From positions 1 through 64,000 of the forward strand of contig JAOVVO010000191.1 of the NCBI GenBank assembly GCA_028564675.1: a stretch of DNA of 64,000 nt, read 5' to 3'. Positions 11,099 through 23,597 of the stretch are shown piece by piece (the stretch's first letter is position 1; every line of letters begins with the position of its first letter). The notes below the pieces were generated by a model. The model saw only the letters and a list, made by a program, of their open reading frames with translations, did not search any database and was not told the origin of the DNA. The DNA is from Onchocerca lupi. Taxonomy: Eukaryota > Nematoda > Chromadorea > Rhabditida > Onchocercidae. The translations under genes and the position numbers were made by a program.

Positions 11099-12888
11099 TA
11101 AAAAGCTTTCACCATAAATTAAATGTTACTATTTCTGCGCCAAAAGACGTCATTTTGAAGCATGAATAGTATTTTCTGATTTTAGCTAGGAAATGCTTTG
11201 ATTCGGCAGTGTACCGGTGAGCAAAGTTTTTTATGGCTCTGATGGTTCTTCTTCAAATTGAGGTAGTTTTATTTTTCCAACGGCGCAACATGTCCTTCCG
11301 TTTCTCCAGTAAATTTCAGAGCCTTGCAATAAGCACATACTCCAGTCATAGCACCAATGAGAACATGTCGGCTCAACTATAATCAATAGCTAGAGTGTAC
11401 CGGAATGCAAGGCGATTGTAATTGCATAATTGATGAACAAGGATTTGTGCTTGACGCTGATCTCTGTTTCTCGTTGATGCCTTTCAGTTAATCTCAGCCT
11501 TCTGAAGCTGCAAAACACGATCGACTGCTCCCAACAATGCATCCCGAAGTATGGTTGCACGTCGTTCTGCTGCTTTTTTGACACGTATTTAAGCCATTTT
11601 TTGTCTGTTTCGTTCGTTCACTGATGTTCTTCCTCAGTTTGATTTGCTATTAATTGTTACAGTGTTTCCACTCTGCGAGTACGTACGACCTAAGCTTCTG
11701 CAAGCATCATTTGGACGAATTACAGCAGATCGATTGCACTCGAACTATCCCCGAAATTGGTTTGTCATTGAACTTAAACTTGGACTTGAACTCCTGCTGC
11801 CGTCGAATACCGTGGCTGAAATTGACTCAAGTCCGAAGTCCTGATCTTTTAAATCCTTCGAAGCACCTTCTTTCCTAAAATGTCACTTGTTTGACTTCAC
11901 TTTGTTTACCTGTGAATCGGAACGTTTTGGCGATAAACATGTTTATATTTACAGCTTGTTTATCCCTTTGAAACTATATCGCGCTATTTGAATTCCTTTC
12001 ATACCATGATTTTTTTTTTTTTTTTGCTAAGGAAAAAGATCTTAAGGATTAAATGAACAATAAATGATAAATAACAAAAGATATTAACAGTCACTTGAAT
12101 GCTCAATTGACATACTTCCTTTTGTAAATATCGTTTTCTTTCCACTCCACCAATGTGTTGCTCCTGCTAAATTGTTTCTCGTGCTATCGAAACCGTCTTC
12201 GATGTTAAACTGGGATTAACTACCGCTGATAATGATCTTGTGGACACTGCTATTGAAAGCACTGCCTCGAAGACACTGATAAATTGAAGATACACAGACT
12301 AATTGAAGGTAGACAACCAGTTAACTCAAAAAGCCCATTTTCATATAATAATCTTTGACATTGATAGTGAATGGAGGCTTAAAACACATTAATCATGCAA
12401 AATATTGGTTATCAAAATAAAGGATAAAAGACAGACAATTCTCACAAGTTTCAATTTTTATCACAACATTTGTGACAAAGTCAATATCTCAACATTTCAT
12501 ATGATGCACATATTATTAGCAGTAGGAAAATGAGAGAAAAAAGGTTTTTGAGCCGAGATAAGAATCAGTGAATCACTTACCCTGAGAAATATTGCAAGTA
12601 CCATATGGGAGAATAATGTGTATGAAGGGAATAAAAAAAGTAAGCGTAGATAGAAGGAAGATGATAAAAAGAGCAGAAAGGAAGCAAAATGAAAAAATGA
12701 TAGAGAAAAGGATAGGATATATATATTATCAAAAAAAGCATGTTTTTACCTGTGGCAAGTGTAACATCTATAACATATAGATGTATAATTCGAATGCAAC
12801 ATTTTGCCAAAATTTCAAAGCAATCGGTGAAGAATTTGTAAATAATTTTAGGGGAAACAATGGATATTTATATTTTTATTCATGTAGA
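10853..12888 (-). mobile_element. Helitron-superfamily element, degenerate, minus orientation
   Basis: On the minus strand the element starts TCTACATGAATAAAAATATA at 12888 and ends CTAG at 10853, between host A and T. Host flanks TTTTATTTTTAA and TTAAATTGATTT join to match uninterrupted paralogous sites near 4740 and 9905. The first ~130 bp (12760-12888) recur inverted at about 10908-11040, about 50 bp inside the 3' end, so the terminal inverted repeats are asymmetric, recalling the Helentron class. The interior holds only broken pieces of the Helitron protein N-terminal region. A 30-bp poly-A run sits near 11064. Confidence 0.75.
11130..11650 (-). pseudogene. Helitron replication-protein N-terminal fragment (broken)
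   Basis: Minus-strand translation gives, across several frames, an Arg/Glu-rich segment with RLTERHQRETEIS, then IALHSGTLAIDYS, then VCAYCKALKF followed by a Gly-Glu-Thr stretch and a PLEK/KLPQ-like region. The same order occurs in the longer copy at 45.1 kb, where it continues into the Helitron_like_N domain. Stops and frameshifts interrupt every part, and no catalytic Rep or helicase motif remains. The copy is non-autonomous. Confidence 0.65.
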
Positions 12889-15800
12889 TTAAATTGATTT
12901 ATTGATAGTTTAATCAATAGGTTGAAAAAAGGTCATTGGAAGGATATATGGATGTAGAAAATCTATTACCATAATAGCTAAAGTAAGTAACGAAAATGTT
13001 GACAAGAAGCCATTTCAAGATGAATGAAAACTCGAAAGGAATGAATCGAGAAAAAGTGATCCGAAATTTCATTTTATTTCAGTTGAATATAACGTACGAG
13101 TGATTGCATTGATGGAAAGAAGTACCAATGATTTGTTTGTCCATCCTCTGAATCAATTGAAATTATTGATGATCAGATTTTGTAAATTGTTTCAGTCAAT
13201 GCGAAAAATACTATGAAAATCATATCGAAAATATGCAGAAATATTCAAAAACTATAAGCAGAAATGCAGAAACTACTTTCAAAATGAATTATTTGAATTA
13301 ATAACGAAAGTACATGACAATAGTGACAAAATTTCTAATTTAAATATAAATATTTAGCATATTTCTTTTCTATACCTATTCCAGTACCACTTGATTAAAT
13401 AAATATACTGAAATAATTAGTGGTACATTATTGACATTTAGTAAATCTCTATTTATTCACTCACATTTTTTGTTTATTTCTTAAACAATGATAAATTCAT
13501 TCCAATTATCGATACATTTTATCTTATTTGCATTGTTTTTATAAACAAATAGAATTGCTAGCATTATTTTATTTCTTGTAACTACCATTTCATATTGCAA
13601 TATCGTTTCGCATACTTTTTTTTTTCCTTTTTCATTACTAATTTGTTTTTCATTAATTCATTTCTCATTTTTTTTCACTAATAATAATAACTCATCAGAC
13701 AGCTTATTTATAGCTTATTTTCAACAATTCCTTTCAGTTCTTAATTTTTGCTATCCATTAATTCCACTTTATTACTTAAAATTCTTGAAAATACCATAAA
13801 TCTCCTGAACAATCATTCAAATATTGACCTTGAATCACTTCAAAAAGAAGACGAATGATCAGGGGTCATTCTCTTAGCTTGTCCTTAGTTTGATAATTAA
13901 GTTTAAGTAAACAACCAGTTGTCTAAAATATTCAGAATTCGCGGTTGGAGCTTTGAAACACGACTAGTTCAAAATTTAGACCACCATCAAAAATCGTAAT
14001 TAAAGAACAGATAACATGAAAAATAGTTTACAATGGTCGGAAATTTGTGAGATATTTTTTTCAAAAAAAAAAAAACCATTAAATTTTTAAGGAATTTTTT
14101 TTTTTTTTTTTGGTTTCCTAATTTCTTTCTTCAAAAAATACTGTTATCAAGAAGATGTATGCCTTTATCAAAGAAGATGTAAAATACGCTAAAAAAAATA
14201 ATTAGCACATTTTTTTTTTTTTCATCATGAATATTCGTTCCATCGCAATTATTTCAATGATATACTTTTTTTTTTTTCCAATATTCTAGGTTATTCCTTA
14301 TCTTCTTCCGCCCATTTCTCTTACCACTTTTGAAATGCAAAAGTTCACCTCAAAAACTTGAAATGTACTATTTAATCCGACATTAAATGCGGATTGTGCT
14401 ATTCGAAAATCGAAGCAGTTAACTTTGGAATAATTTTCCGTTGAATTTTACATCTAATTTGCTTCAAATGTCTTTTCATCATGTGCTATTGCAACAATTT
14501 TTCCACTTTAAAAATCCATCTGGTTGCGTTGATCTTCTAAAATTGAATATTCTCCCTGAAAAAAAAATCATTTTCACATTTTTTTTCATTAATCTTTAAA
14601 TACCTACTAATTAGTTGTTTCTTATCAATCTTTATATGTTGCTGTCAGAATCAAAAATTAAAGATACCGGTGCATTCCTGGAAGATCCATTAAAACTTTA
14701 TTCAAATGATAATCTTATCATGTTCTAAAGCAGGCTGATTCGCTCTTCCAACCAAGTCTGATCAAATGCATTGCATCTTTGTCCAGAAGTTGAAATGGCA
14801 AATAGTTGAAAGTCACGAACTAAAAACGGAAATTAAGTTGCATTTTTGAAATTGAATCAATTTTCATGCAATTAGCGTTTTTATTTTTAAATTCCAAAAG
14901 TAAAATTTTATGTTGCGACTCGAACTTTGCGAATATCTAAATGGGTACTAGTGCTTAAAATACATCATTTGCGAGAATTTCTCCGGGACGAATGAAAAAT
15001 TAGTTGAAATTCAAAAGAATCCATATCTGTAAGAATTGAGGTTATCGATTTGAAATTTCATTTACCACTTTACACAAAGAAGGATATCATTGAGTATAAG
15101 AATAACATCAAGAAACTGAGTGAAAAAAAATGATGAAAAAGATTTTTAATAACAAAAGAAGCTGTTAATTAAACTGAAAAGGCGCCAAACTTAGTCAAAA
15201 CTATTTCAAAATTTGAAAAAATATTCAAATTTTAAAAAACTTTTACAAAGGATGTTATGTTTTTGCGAGAAATTTACTGAATTTGAAAAAAGTATGAAAA
15301 TAAAATTGACAAATCAATAATAAATGTTAGATAAATGTTCGATTTATTCCTAAAAAATAAACGCTATATATTAAAGACGAAAAAAAAAACTTTTCAAAAG
15401 AAATTTTCAAAAAAAACAAGCATTTTTCTAATTCTTACTCATGACAAAATGCCCAAAATATACAATAAATTCAAATGAAATTTGGTAAACATTGAAGAGA
15501 ATCTTAGATTTGACAGAAGAAATCTGTTTCATCGATATAATGTGTCAACGGATCTTCATGAGACATCCAAAATCTCTCAAAATGTTTGTTTCTAACTTAT
15601 CGCAAGATCCATTCATTATCCGTACTTATCATCTATCGATGATTTCGTCCTCAAAAGCTTTCTTGAATTTCATCAATTGATAATCGTTGATTTCCATCTA
15701 TCAATATCTATCTTTTAATTAGTAATGAAATTTCATTTAACAATGTATCATTGATATAATAATCGCATAAATTTTCCCATCTCTTTCATTTTCTTTTCAG

Positions 15801-17318
15801 ATAAACAAAAAATGGATAATTGCTATATTCGTCGCATTATTGATTTTTATTTGACATTTTTTTTTTTTTTTTGAATTTTGTATGAACTTTGAAATAGGAC
15901 AGAAATAGGATATTTGTTTTAAGTAAATGACACCAATTTGTGACTAAATTACGAGGTCATATCAATTGCGGTCATTTTTTATTTTATTTTTCCTTCTTCT
16001 CCTTTTTAATAATGAAAATAATTTCGCTCCATAATGAAATCTAAGAAGTTGAAAGAATTCATATATATCATAAATTTTAGTACCTGCATGCCAATTAATT
16101 GCCAGATTGCAAACAGATGAATAAATTTCAGTATTTAGCTAATTAATGAAAGCTAAAATATCAGTCGGTGAATTGAAAAATTATCAGTCGGTGAATTGAA
16201 AAGCTTTGCTAAAGTCATTTCTTCTTACATCTAAATGGCTTATCTTTTTAATAACTAATCCGATAACTTCTAATTTGCTAATCATTTATGATATATTTTA
16301 TTTACTTGCCAGATATCAGTCTTGTAAATTTTATTTTGTTATATAAGAACTACAAATTTGACTAATCTAATCATTTGATATGGCCATTTTCTGATATAGT
16401 ACAGCATATTCCGCACGTAATGAATTTCCATTTTCAAAAATCTTTCGGACTATTCATTTTATTTACAGTAGGACTTTAACGGGATGTGAAAAAATAAATT
16501 AAAATTTTTTGAGTTCCTTCTTGAACAGAGTGGATCACATAATAATTTGAATGTTGATTAAAACATTTTAAACATCGCAACTCCTCAAATGTTGATAAGT
16601 ACAGATAAAGTTATAATATGGCCAATATCCAACTAAAGTATAACTTAATGTTACAGAACGTTAGTTACCATAGGATAAATTATCTGCAATTTGTTTTAAT
16701 AAAAATACTATGGTAAGTACAGAAAGAAGAACAGTATGAAATCAACTGAACAATTAATTACTATGGTAAAAGAAGGAAAGAGAAAATAATATCCATTTTT
16801 TCGACCATTTTAAATTGTTCAATTACACAGCGAGAAGATGGGATACGGATGACATAGAAAATCAAGAGGAACAATCCTTGCAATTATTATGATCAATGAC
16901 ATTTCAATACGGTAACAGAGGAGATTACATTAATTACTGTATCGATAAATATATCATCATGTCTTTCTTATCAGTCCACGATGGAATTTTTTTCTTCTGC
17001 AAAAATAATCGAAATATTTTGTTTTGCTTGTTCAGTTTCCTTAATTATATTTTTCTTTTGTCGTTGAATATTTCTTACTCGTGAAATTGTCACCTGCTCA
17101 AAGTTCACTGAATATTCATTGAAACAATACATTAGAAAAAAGAAAAACAAACCTGACTGTTAATTTTATTATAAATTAATGAATTATTGAGTAGATTTCT
17201 CATAACAGACATTTTTTCTAATAGTTTCTTAAAGAAATCAATAAATAATGTGTTTGCTTGTTATAAACTTTATGAACCTTATTTTAGTAATCACCGGTAA
17301 TAAACTGAATTATATTTG
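12889..17318. repeat. Non-coding duplicated blocks leading to paralogue 3
   Basis: No supportable gene. 12889-13330 continues the 3' flank cut by the Helitron. 13480-14560 matches 5380-6430, and 14590-15250 matches 120-1200 and 6470-7000. 16600-17130 is the 5' flank seen before the other two paralogues. A 23-bp direct duplication (ATCAGTCGGTGAATTGAAAA core) lies at 16160-16204. Confidence 0.7.
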
Positions 17319-17339
17319 CAGGAATTTTAGATTCATATT

Positions 17340-18085
17340 ATGTTGCTATTCAAAATCGCTAAATATTCGATTGCTCTAATAATAATGTAAGTTAAAGTAA
17401 TAAACAGATAACGAAGTGATAAACAACCTTGTTATCATATCACTCATTCAGTTTATTTGTCTATTAATGCATCCCATTTGTTTCAGCTTGATATTATTAA
17501 CTGTTGAAACAGATGCACAAGTGAATTTAACTGTTCAATCATTCAGTAGTAGTAAAATAGACCATGGCGTAAGTTTTACATTTTTAATATGGTAATGTTT
17601 GATATGTTACATACTGTAGCACAACTTACAGTATGCTCATTTCAGCATCAATGTTCCGAAAAAAAGCTTATTTTAAATTTCAGTTATTGAGCGATAACGA
17701 CAATACAGCAAGTTCCAGAAAACCTGGTAAAAAAGATAGGAAAAAGAAACTTAAAAAGACTCATCTTAAGAAGGTGGCTAAGGCAATTAGTGCTGGTCTT
17801 CGTAAACTTGTCAGTTCACACGGTAAAGAAGAAAGTTCCAATTTAAAACAACCTTTTCATACTTCCTACAATCCATATGATTCTTATGAAGATGGTTATC
17901 CGTATGATATTGGATACTTTTGGAGAGATATAGATTATTGGTATGGAAATGGTTGGTACGGTAGAGTACCGTACTATTACTATAATTTCAAGCAACATTG
18001 CTATCCTTTCAGTAATTATCCATCTCACTATAATTATCTTTCTTATTATAATAATCCTTATTCCTATTATTTATATCGTCATTAG
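17340..18085 (+). CDS. Secreted Tyr-rich protein, paralogue 3 (cationic Lys-rich core)
   Basis: Three exons: 17340-17386 (47 nt), 17487-17520 (34 nt) and 17684-18085; about 160 residues. The signal peptide starts MLLFKIAKYSIALIIILI and ends near ETDAQ. The mature N-terminal part is strongly basic (KKDRKKKLKKTHLKKVAKAI is followed by SAGLRKL), giving a potential amphipathic cationic helix. The tail is very Tyr-rich, with WYGNGWYGRVPYYYYN and repeated Tyr-Asn clusters, ending YYLYRH like paralogue 1. Exon sizes and phases equal those of the two paralogues, which fixes the start. AATAAA is at 18204-18209, and a conserved TTTGCAG acceptor ends at 17321. A membrane-active or defence role is possible by resemblance only; a nucleic-acid- or matrix-binding role is equally open. 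Confidence 0.8.
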
Positions 18086-18209
18086 CTGTCATATTTTTAT
18101 ATTACTGTGCAAATTGGAAACTTTTGAAAATTACACAAAATTTTATTTATTTATTGTATTCCATGGATGAAATTCAGCAAATTATTAAGCAGATTATGTA
18201 CTGAATAAA

Positions 18210-21200
18210 TTTTTAAATACACATCGAAAAAGCTTTAAAAAGTGAAAGTTATCGTTAAAAAAAATCTCCTAAAGCTCTGTCATAGTTTATAATATCCAAA
18301 CTAATCAAAAACTTATTGATTGAAATGAGATGTTAAAAATAAATGAATATACTGGTTAATTTTGATGCTAAATAATTGTTAAATAGTTGTAATATTTTGA
18401 TCATTAAGCAATTCAATGGCAAAAATTATTTTGAAATATTATATTTCTAAAGTTGCATTTCCAGAAGAATATTGTTTTTTTCGTCAAATTATCATCAAAA
18501 TTTGATCCAAAAAAGTTGGATACGTATTAATGGCATAATAAGAAGGGCTTCGAAATTATGTACTGATTAAATATAGCTATTATCGATAGTCTTTCTTATT
18601 TACTTTTCATACAGCGAAAATGCTACTACTCATTTATTAATTCTAATTAAATGACTTAATCAATAGCTTAATCAATAAATGAAATAAAAAAGGTTTTTGG
18701 AAGAATGACTAATGGAAGTCATTGAATTCAAGAGTTCTTGTTTGCAGAAAAATCGATTATCATATTTGATAATTGAAATAAACAATGAATAAGATGAAAA
18801 AAAAAGGCCATTTAAAAAAGATGAATAAAAATTCAAAAGAAATGAATAATAGATGAAAAAAAAAAAAAAGTTGCCCAACTTTATTTTACTTTGATTTCAG
18901 TTAAAATTTAACGTGTAAATAATTATACGATGAAATGAAATGATTTCATCCTCTATCTTCAACTTTTTCGATGCACAATTGAAATCAGAATCAACTGAAA
19001 TATACTTCAATATTGTACTTAATAACAAATTATCCAATACTATTCTTATTTTTGTTTTTAATAATCTTTTTTTTTTTTTTTAAAAGGTTGCTATTTATGC
19101 AAATGGGTTATTTGATTTTTATTCAGAAATAAAAAAGTAATAAATTAATTTAAAAAAAGTTGAAAAAATCATGGATAGAATTTAATTGAAAAATTCAAAT
19201 TTTGAATCAAAATTATTTAAGAAATATGAAAAAGAAAGATATGCAATACAGTTCAAAATGTATATCGATTCAATTATCACAAATTCGAAATTAATTTCCA
19301 TCATTAACAAATTGACGAGATATTTTTAAATACTGAACAATAAAATTACTTGCGTAAAAATGAAGCAAGAAAGCGATTCAAAATTGATCATTTTAGTTAT
19401 CATTTTTTTTTAATTAATCAAGTTCAGAATCAGTTTAGAATATGTTAAGACTAATGAATTTAATGATGTTGAATTATCACTTCTCAATTTGTATCATTTG
19501 TATTTGAACAAATTTATATTATATTCCATCATAAATTGCATTAAAATTAATTACCCAAGAGCAAACAATTGAAAATTAATATTAATTTCGTTTGATTTTT
19601 TACTGGCACAATTTAAAAAAAAATAGATTGTCCATTAATTGTTGATTTGTTGAAAAAAAATATTTGAGATTCTGAAGGTAAAATTTTTTGGATGATTTAT
19701 TTCAAAAATGTTTGGAAAATTGAGAAGTTTACAGTAATCCAAGCAGAACAATATTGGAATATTGTTTGATGTCAATTCGTAATTATTCGTTGTATCCATG
19801 AATTTAGCAAGTCGATTAAATACAAGAAACTGAAAAAGAAGAACTAAATATTGCTTCATTTGTAATAAAATATCGAAATTAAAGCTGAAATTCAGATAAT
19901 AAATAAAAGAAATTTTTATTGTATGATTCGATTGAGAGTATTTTTCGATTCGGTTTCGCCATCAAATTTCCAATAAATAATGTTTCCACTGCAGAAATAG
20001 TCTCAATCAAATTCCTAAAATTCTTTTTTCCCCATACTAAAAAACAATAATCCGATAAAATGAAAAAGTTGAAAAAAGTAAATAAATGAAAGAACGTTGA
20101 ATACCAAATACGATAAATGAAAGTAACTGAAACCAAACATAAAAGCTGTTATAAAATAAAATTAAGGAATATTTTTTGCATACAAAAACACGATCAAACT
20201 GTCTTCTTTTAAAATCAATTTTAGCAATTTTTATTAAAAAGATAATAAATGACATGAGATAAGTCAAGAAATATTTTGAAAAAAGTTTCGATATGATAAC
20301 ATAATTTGGTTTTGGTATTTTATCACATACAAAAATTTCTTTCCATCATAGATTCTTTTGCATTATTAATTCTCTTTAATTAATCAAAAAAGAGAAATTA
20401 AAAGCTAGTAATAATTGTTTTGCATCTTCATTACTAGTTACATTACATGTTATAATATTTATATTTATACCTTTAATTTTTTTTTATAAATTTTCTCTAT
20501 CAGCGATAATTAAGAAATGATCAGTTTTACTTGTTATATTTCCTGATAATTGTCTTATAACATATACGAGGAGTGAATCCTCCGTCACTCAATAAAACAA
20601 CCGTTATCATAAAACCATTATAAAATCGTTATCTCTAATTGATCTATGTCAATCGTAAAACGAAACTTCCACAACATCTCGCTTTTTTCGCTTAAGAAAT
20701 TTTTACTTTCTATTTTAGATTCAACAAAGATTTTAAATACAAAACGAAATTTAAGTATGATAAATAAATTTAACATTATTCAATCAGCAACATTTCTAAT
20801 CAAAATATTGCTGAAGAAGAAATTTTGCACATTGATTATATAACATTTAGCTAGCATTGCAAGCAGTGCAAATTGAAATGATAAATTAATGAATTATTCA
20901 TATTTAATTCAATATATAACAGAATTTCGTAAACAATTTATAATGTTTTATAAAATTATTTATTTGTTGCTGAATAAATAATTTTACAAACCTTATTTTC
21001 ATAAATTCAAGTAATAGTAAGCTTTATGATTTTAATAAATAGATCGGCAAATAAATGATATACAGTTTTTGTTAAAAATAGTAAGACATAAATGTTAGAA
21101 TTTGATTGTCATAAGTTCAAATCATTATTCGCTAGAGATTGATGAATGTCATATTTTCTTGCGATATTTCCACATAGAAAGATATAAGTTTATCGTTGAT

Positions 21201-23571
21201 ATCAAATAATTCTTCAATTTTATAATATTTCTAAACTTTTGTAAAATTTGTTAAAATTTTACTAAAAAGAAGGCTTAGACTTATCAATATCGTATTTTTT
21301 TGCTTAATCAAAAAAAAAAGGAATGTGAACTTAGGTTCAACTTATGTTTCATAGGAAGGACAAATTACTTTCATCTAAAGTATGAATAAAAAGCTTATGA
21401 TCACTCCTTGATTTTACTGCTCTACTCAAATTATTTTGTCCAAAGTTTTTTTGGGCTTAATTTAAACCCGTTATATTTGTTAGATAGATTGTTCATTTAA
21501 ATCATTCGAAATTAAATCAATGTGATGTAGTGTTTTGAATTCGATTGAATCAAATCCAATTCAATTTTTTTAATATAATGTATTATGATGTATTCGGATC
21601 GAAACATAATTCAAATGTTAATCCCAAAACAATTCAACATTATTTATTTTATATGAATAGATGTATATGTTTTCACAAAAAAAAAAAAAAAAAAAATAGA
21701 AAAACATAAAAAAAAATTAAAAGAAACTTTTATTTACCATATCTTCGAAAACACGTTTATGATAAATAAAACTCTTACAATGATAACAACTGAGATCAGT
21801 AGTGATGAGTCAAATAGAAAAAAAAACGATTAATTAATGAATAAACACTGCTCATCGAAAAAAAAAAAAAAGAAGAAATCACAAGATTTTTTTCGGACTT
21901 GTTTTGTTTCTCAAAGATTAGAAATATCAATTATTACAAGAAAGTAAATCTGAAGAAAGATACAGTTAATTCGATTGATATGTGAGAAAGTGCTAATTTC
22001 TAACTATTAAAAACGCTTGAAAATTAAAAGTCCGATTATTTTTTGTTAGAAAATCAAATGTTTTTTTCTCAATTGATTAAATTTCCAAATTAAAAATTAG
22101 TGAGAAATTTAAGGATTTCAAAAAATCAAAATAGAGATCAAATTTACATGGTATAAAGAAAAAAAAAAAGAAAATGAATAAATAATCATAATGATGTTGC
22201 ATTTGTCATTTGTATAGGTTCCATGCCGCGACTCTTCAGTAGCTGTAATATGATCTTTGTATAAGTGCATTTGGAAGATTAAATTTCATAAATTTAGCAT
22301 TGATTTGTTTTAGTTTTAATTTTTAAAGATTTTTGCAAAAAGAAGAAAAACAACCGATCGATTGTAGAGTCGCTTCGATATAATTGTAACGAAATATGAA
22401 AATGAGTATACCAAAAAGAATTAAAAAGCCAAACTCATTTATCAGCTGTTTTTTTTTCAATTTTCATCCTTTTTTTTTATAATAACATTTATTTCTTCTA
22501 ACTTTTGCTTTTCTCTAAAATTGTCTCTTAAAATTACCATATGTGTGTTTATTTTATTTTTGTGCATCTTTTTACTTTTAACTACGTTTTTTCACTTCTT
22601 TTGTATTTTATCCATTATATAATTTTAAGTAAAACTAAGAAAAAAAAACTATAATTTTTTTAAAAAAAACGTAAAACTATAATTTTTTTTTTAAGTTTAA
22701 GTAAAATTGTTGTAACTAAATTCTGAATCTCAACTAATCATTGTCGAATGAGAATCACAAATCAATGGAAGAAATAATTGCGATTTCTAATTTCGATCAC
22801 GAAAAATTTTCAAAGAGTTACCAATTTCGGAAAAGATCGCAATAGTAAATATATACAAAGAATCAGAATATTATATTGTAAATATATTTCTCACATGATT
22901 CATCACTCAAGATGAATATAAATGAGTATTATCATATTTCATGTAATTTTCATCTTTGCGATTACCATGATTTATCTTTAACAGTAACTACCGAGAACTA
23001 GTTCATACGCAAATGCTTTCGGTCTTCTAAGTTTATATACAATAATAAAAATACGATAAAAAAAAGCCCAGTATAAAAATGATTGTTATCGGTTGCAGAA
23101 TAGAAATTTTTGATAGAACTGATTTGAGTTACACGGTAAATTGTCCTCTTTTATTTCTCATCTAATTTTTTAAATTTTTATTCATTTTTATATATTAATT
23201 CATCATCAGCTAATCTCCCAGAAAATATCCCCGCTATTCTATCAACAAATATCCTGGTTATCAACAGTCAAGAAGGAAAGTTTATATTCCAATTGTTAAG
23301 TGATCTTCTTATCAATCATTGCTAATCAATTCAACATCGATAAATTCTCCAACAAAGGGCATTATTTTTCGAATAATTATTATCTATAATAGCTAATTAA
23401 CTACAATCAATATCTTTCGATAATGGTTACAGCACACTGATTCCTCTTAGTGTAATGCATGTGTAACCCGTGGTATTTAAAGGCATCACTGATCTGTTAC
23501 TGTTCATCTTCACCATTTGCTATATATTTTGTATTTCCAGTAAATTATTTCAAGTTATGATTATATTAATA
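18210..23571. other. Intergenic, no gene recognised
   Basis: 18210-18920 is the 3' flank of the duplicated unit and 19160-19220 a fainter continuation. From about 19.6 to 23.57 kb I see no duplication partner and no coding exon on either strand. Open frames are short, hydrophobic, start at non-ATG codons and lack splice support. Poly-A runs occur near 21680 and 21860. Confidence 0.6.
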
Positions 23572-23577
23572 TTTATT
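23572..23577 (-). terminator. Polyadenylation signal of the mGluR gene
   Basis: The minus strand reads AATAAA here, about 20 bases past the TGA stop at 23598-23600. The 3' UTR would be very short, as is common in nematodes. Confidence 0.65.
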
Positions 23578-23597
23578 GAAATTGTATAAAATATTAC

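Noticed and set aside
12577..12810. Overlapping open frames on both strands
   Set aside because: They lie inside the Helitron near its 5' end, have no family similarity and do not match the other copies.
23430..23540. GC-richer stretch downstream of the receptor as a tRNA or small RNA
   Set aside because: No cloverleaf arms or A/B box arrangement could be drawn.
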